A DNA stretch of 64,000 bases from an uncultured Lachnospiraceae bacterium (lineage in GTDB: Bacteria > Bacillota > Clostridia > Lachnospirales > Lachnospiraceae), in contig CAMNSZ010000001.1 of NCBI GenBank assembly GCA_946557105.1, positions 124,001 through 188,000 on the forward strand, in the 5' to 3' direction. Position numbers and translations under genes: made by a program. Of this stretch, positions 60,605 to 64,000 are shown piece by piece. How positions within the stretch are numbered: position 1 is the first letter of the stretch; each line of letters begins with the position of its first letter. The notes below the pieces were generated by a model. It saw only the letters and a list, made by a program, of their open reading frames with translations. It was not told where the DNA came from and did not search any database.

Positions 60605-61651
60605 TTACTTTCTTTTAACGCCTCTTCCCAAAAGCGCATGAAGCCTTTGGAGCAGAAAAATCATCCCAAGACTCACCGCCATGGAAAATACAAAATTGCA
60701 AAGAGCCAAGACCAAGGAGGGAACTCTGCCGTTCAAAAATGTTATTACAAAAAATATAATTTGCTGATGAAGAAGATAAATATAAAAATTGTTCTTTATC
60801 ACATACCTGAACAGCTTAAACCTCTTAAGCTTTGGTAAAAGCTTTCCTGACAATCTGACAAGAATGATAAACGCCGATACCGCGCCGGCCACATTCACCG
60901 CTAATTCCAACAGGACAAAGTTCTTATGAAGAAATATATCCATGCCCTGATATATTCCAAAAACGGCAAAGTCCATCAACAAAAGCTTCACACTTGACAA
61001 GCTGTCTAAAAATCCCACTCCCTTGAGATAAAAGCACATTCCCAGATAAAAGAACAAGGCATATCTCAGGACCATCAAAATCTGAAAGTAATTTGGAATC
61101 GTCTTAAAACTGACCGTTCCCACATAAAATAAAGCGGCAAAAAATACGAGCAATATCTGCATATTTTTTCGTAAAAAAAAATAACCTAAAAAAAATAATA
61201 AAAAAAGCAAAAAAAGCATTATCAAAAACCACAATTGCGATGGAGCTTTCGCCAAAATAAAATTCCTGCACAAATCCTTCCAGCTGCACTGATAAAAAAA
61301 TTTATAAATCGGAGCCGCCCAGCACGCAGAAACAATAATATAGGGCAGCAGCAATCTTTTCGCTTTTTTTATAAAAAAGGCGGAGAAATTAGAAGGAAGC
61401 TTATTCTCACATTTTTGATAACAAAAGATATAACCTGCAATTAATGTAAAACACCATGTATGAAATGTCTTGAACCATTCCGCCCCCATTTGTAAAAACA
61501 GATTTTCCTCCTGCGGCGGCTGATTAAACCATCCTCCCCGCATCCAAAGCGCCATACAATGATATAAAACCACAAACAACATCAAAAGCGCTTTTACAAA
61601 ATCAAGATAGGGAAGAAAATTCATCCTTCTGCTTACGTTTTCTTGTTCCAT
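60605..61651 (-). CDS. Acyltransferase family 3 membrane protein
   Basis: A 348-residue polytopic acyltransferase of the OafA/NodX family with about ten helices. MNFLPYLDFVKALLMLFVVLYHCMALWM has the key histidine of the first helix region, FHTWCFTLIAGYIFCYQ follows, and KKAKRLLLPYIIVSACW holds the family Arg-Leu-Leu-Pro. QLWFLIMLFLLFLLFFLGYFF is the next block. These enzymes acetylate or acylate sugars at the membrane. GGAGAAGAGCGG lies upstream of ATG. With the hexapeptide enzyme and the Dlt-like cassette, the locus encodes at least three separate acylation routes. Confidence 0.88.
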   Translation of the reverse strand: MEQENVSRRMNFLPYLDFVKALLMLFVVLYHCMALWMRGGWFNQPPQEENLFLQMGAEWFKTFHTWCFTLIAGYIFCYQKCENKLPSNFSAFFIKKAKRLLLPYIIVSACWAAPIYKFFYQCSWKDLCRNFILAKAPSQLWFLIMLFLLFLLFFLGYFFLRKNMQILLVFFAALFYVGTVSFKTIPNYFQILMVLRYALFFYLGMCFYLKGVGFLDSLSSVKLLLMDFAVFGIYQGMDIFLHKNFVLLELAVNVAGAVSAFIILVRLSGKLLPKLKRFKLFRYVIKNNFYIYLLHQQIIFFVITFLNGRVPSLVLALCNFVFSMAVSLGMIFLLQRLHALLGRGVKRK

Positions 61652-61677
61652 CAGCCGCTCTTCTCCTTTGCATATAA

Positions 61678-62928
61678 TTATTTATGAATATTTCTTCGGT
61701 CCAGCTTTTGTTTGCCGAATTCAATGATTTTTTTTACCGATATGGAAAAATCCTTATTAAATTTCAATAAAAATGCTACCCCGCACACCGAATAGGAAAA
61801 AATAGAAGCCACGGCGGCGCCGTAAGCCGAATATTTTGGTATTAAAAGAATATTTCCGATAACATTAGTTATCGCAGCGATACTCAAAAGAGAAACCGCT
61901 ATCCTCGTATTCCCTTTTGAAATATAAAGAGGATGTATTAACTTATAAAGTATCATCGGAAATGTGCCTACAAACAACATCAAGACCATGGGATACGCTT
62001 CTACGAAATCCGCTCCGTATGCAGTCTCCAAAAACCACCTTCCCAAAAACACGAAACCTACCAGAACGCAAAAACATAGACACATATTAAGAATAATGGA
62101 TAGACTTATTTCTTCCGGGTTATCCTTTTTAGCCGAACGGTTATAGATAACATCCTTAAACGCATCCGGCAGAATCCACAGCATATTTCCCAGTGTAACT
62201 GCCGTTCCGTAAAGACCAATCATATAATAATCTTCAATCATATATTGCAAAAACAAAATATCGGCATGATAATTGATATACATTAAAATATTCATAAGCA
62301 TGGCTGGTATCGACACCCGAAAAATCTTACCAAGCATCCCTGCATTTAAAAGTCTCGGCTTGCATTCAAATATTTTAAACTTAATAATCAATCCGAAGGT
62401 AAGCAGACAATGATCCGCTATTACGGCAATCATGACTGTAGTCACACTATACCTGAACGCATAATATGTAATAAACAAATTAAGCATATAAATAATAGTT
62501 GTAACCAGATTAAACCTGTTTTTTTCCACTACACTCTCTACAATAGAAACAAATATAACTTGATTTTCTATCACACATAATACGGCAATGATAGCGACAT
62601 ATTTATAAAATATCGGCACTGTCAAAACCACGGGTATGGCAATGCACAAATACAATATCAGCTGGCAATATAAAACTGTTGAAAATATGGTTTTTGCATT
62701 ATCCGGGTCTTTCCTCTTATACATAGGATAGGCATTGCCGATTCCCAAATTCAAAAGCAGCTGCAGCAGACTCGCCAGATTCGTAATAGCAGTATACTCT
62801 CCTCTCAGCTCCACCCCAAGACAACGATTAATCAATACCGAATTACCAAAACTCAAGGCAACACATAATAATTTATATCCCACAGACAGACCATATTGCC
62901 TGACTACACTATCACTTTTCGTTTTCAA
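61678..62928 (-). CDS. wzx: Wzx-type polysaccharide flippase
   Basis: A 416-residue MOP-superfamily transporter with about 12 helices that flips lipid-linked repeat units outward. It has GYKLLCVALSFGNSVLINRCLGVELRGEYTAITN at the start, and GYAVA-like KYSAYGAAVASIFSYSVCGVAFL near the end. FKDVIYNRSAKKDN is a cytoplasmic loop. The best start is TTG at 62928, overlapping the preceding transferase by 17 bases, with GGAGGAG about ten bases upstream; no ATG lies nearby in frame. The unusual start and overlap suggest low, coupled expression. Confidence 0.88.
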   Translation of the reverse strand: MKTKSDSVVRQYGLSVGYKLLCVALSFGNSVLINRCLGVELRGEYTAITNLASLLQLLLNLGIGNAYPMYKRKDPDNAKTIFSTVLYCQLILYLCIAIPVVLTVPIFYKYVAIIAVLCVIENQVIFVSIVESVVEKNRFNLVTTIIYMLNLFITYYAFRYSVTTVMIAVIADHCLLTFGLIIKFKIFECKPRLLNAGMLGKIFRVSIPAMLMNILMYINYHADILFLQYMIEDYYMIGLYGTAVTLGNMLWILPDAFKDVIYNRSAKKDNPEEISLSIILNMCLCFCVLVGFVFLGRWFLETAYGADFVEAYPMVLMLFVGTFPMILYKLIHPLYISKGNTRIAVSLLSIAAITNVIGNILLIPKYSAYGAAVASIFSYSVCGVAFLLKFNKDFSISVKKIIEFGKQKLDRRNIHK

Positions 62929-64000
62929 TACTTGTATTCTCCTCCAGCATATGCCGATAAGCGCTCATTAAAGCATCCCTGTTCAAGCTCGGATTATGCG
63001 TAACAGCCGCTTTTTTTTGTGCGTTTTGTGACAATTCTTCCGCCAGCCCGCGACTTTCAAACACACGCTTAATCTGCCATGCGCATAACACAGGGTCATT
63101 GGATCTGTAATACAGACATTCCGTTTCGTCTGTAGCCATATCGCTTGCTCCTCCGGCATAGGCAACTACGCACGGAACCCCCATAAGCATTGCCTCGCCT
63201 AACGTATTTGGACTGTTTTCAATCAGAGAGGGCAGTACAAAGGCTCTCGCCCTGCACATATATTCCGTCATCTCTTCTTCCTGAAGCGCACCGAGAAAAA
63301 TAATATTTTCCTCCAGCTTTAATTTTTTAATTTTCTTTTTTATAATATTGGAGTATCCGTAATACTTCACTGATTTTTTGTTCGTTTCAATCGGAGATAC
63401 TCCGGCCACATAGAGCTTCACATCCGGGAACTCCCTTTTTAAATAACCCACCGCATCTATTACAAAATGAAGCCCTTTTAGCGGAGAATATCCGTTCCCT
63501 ACAAATATGGCATGCTTTTCACATTGATTGACAGACCATTTTTTTTGGTAAAACAAAGGCCGCAGAATTCTATTGCAAATAAAATATTGGGCAGAGCCGT
63601 TTATAAAATAAGAATGTGCCCTATCCCAAAACGTTCTCCCTGTCAGGTAACGGACATTCGCTATCGTCTCTGTCTCCATGGATATCCTGTTTTCATATTT
63701 TAAATGCTTCTTAAAATACAAAATCCAGGAAGAAATTCTGTTTTTTTCCTTTCCTGAATACATATAATCGGCAATGGGCAAGCATCCGTATTGGTATGCC
63801 TCATAGCCTGAGAGAATACCCTGTAAGGATAAAATAACCGGTTGAAAATCAGATTTCGTGAACATATTTTGAATGGGGAATTCACTTCCCTCAACATGTA
63901 TAATATCCGGCTGAAAATCAGAAATAATCCAATCGCGCTCCCCTTCCGAAATACTCTTTCCGCCGGGGTCCTCCACCACATAGCATGTAATATTATCCAC
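62912..64000 (-). CDS. Family 4 glycosyltransferase, N-terminus outside window
   Basis: At least 362 residues of a GT-B transferase; the frame is open to the right window edge, so the true start lies beyond. The donor half shows FVGNGYSPLKGLHFVIDAV, VKLYVAGVSPIE and the E-x7-E region in SLIENSPNTLGEAMLMGVPCV. The block GRTFWDRAHSYFINGSAQYF with NRILRPLFY is shared with the transferase at 13995-15353, so they are paralogues in two EPS loci. It overlaps wzx by 17 bases. Confidence 0.9.
   Translation of the reverse strand: MDNITCYVVEDPGGKSISEGERDWIISDFQPDIIHVEGSEFPIQNMFTKSDFQPVILSLQGILSGYEAYQYGCLPIADYMYSGKEKNRISSWILYFKKHLKYENRISMETETIANVRYLTGRTFWDRAHSYFINGSAQYFICNRILRPLFYQKKWSVNQCEKHAIFVGNGYSPLKGLHFVIDAVGYLKREFPDVKLYVAGVSPIETNKKSVKYYGYSNIIKKKIKKLKLEENIIFLGALQEEEMTEYMCRARAFVLPSLIENSPNTLGEAMLMGVPCVVAYAGGASDMATDETECLYYRSNDPVLCAWQIKRVFESRGLAEELSQNAQKKAAVTHNPSLNRDALMSAYRHMLEENTSIENEK

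Overview
The window looks like a chromosomal segment of an endospore-forming, Gram-positive Clostridia, most likely Lachnospiraceae. The reasons are a Spo0A-type DNA-binding domain, glmM, Lachnospiraceae-style DUF6077/DUF6020/PTPS-related membrane proteins, EpsG, purine-rich ribosome binding sites and sigma-A-like promoters. Almost everything after position 5.5 kb reads on the minus strand, so transcription runs from high to low coordinates. I saw no rRNA, tRNA, CRISPR array or recognisable insertion sequence.

Layout from high to low coordinates. (1) 64.0-49.6 kb holds a Wzx/Wzy-type exopolysaccharide (EPS) locus: GT4 transferase, Wzx flippase, acyltransferase 3, Wzy-like polymerase, SGNH/DltD-like protein, hexapeptide acetyltransferase, UDP-glucuronate 4-epimerase and UDP-glucose dehydrogenase. 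It continues with a compact Dlt-like cassette (MBOAT, adenylating ligase, formyltransferase, acyl carrier protein, methyltransferase) and capE. (2) 48.5-46.1 kb is a self-contained zinc-ribbon/AAA-ATPase/PD-(D/E)XK-like cassette wedged between capE and capF. (3) 46.1-42.1 kb holds capF, capG (UDP-FucNAc synthesis) and a Wzz-like chain-length protein. (4) 42.0-35.2 kb is an accessory block: HipBA, a SWIM/SNF2 helicase and a PIN-domain protein. (5) 35.1-33.9 kb is a lone PseC/DegT-type aminotransferase with its own promoter and terminator. (6) 33.7-23.5 kb, behind a near-consensus promoter, holds four PTPS-related polytopic proteins (two of them clear paralogues), a DUF6020 protein and a GtrB-like polyprenyl-phosphate glycosyltransferase. 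(7) 23.4-23.1 kb is a receiver-less Spo0A DNA-binding domain with 0A boxes upstream and its own terminator. (8) 22.8-11.7 kb is a second EPS operon with an initiating polyprenyl glycosylphosphotransferase, Wzz-like protein, EpsG polymerase and several glycosyltransferases. (9) 11.5-7.65 kb holds a secreted GH73-type glucosaminidase and a lipoprotein with a Pro/Thr tail. (10) 7.5-5.5 kb is a second, unrelated AAA-ATPase/PD-(D/E)XK-like pair. (11) 5.4-1.6 kb is a plus-strand cassette (AraC-GyrI, GyrI-like, methyltransferase, decayed fragments) bracketed by direct repeats of the nuclease gene's 3' end. (12) The 5' part of glmM ends the window.

Together these genes point to a large surface-polysaccharide region. 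UDP-sugar synthesis (GlcA/GalA, FucNAc, possibly a 4-amino-4,6-dideoxy sugar), priming, polymerisation, export, chain-length control and decoration are all encoded. Several probable defence or toxin-antitoxin modules are nested among these genes. The most unusual elements are the Dlt-like cassette that also carries a formyltransferase and a methyltransferase, the three-gene ATPase/nuclease cassette that splits the FucNAc genes, and the stand-alone Spo0A output domain between two EPS operons. All functional statements rest on motif recognition by eye; no database search was run.
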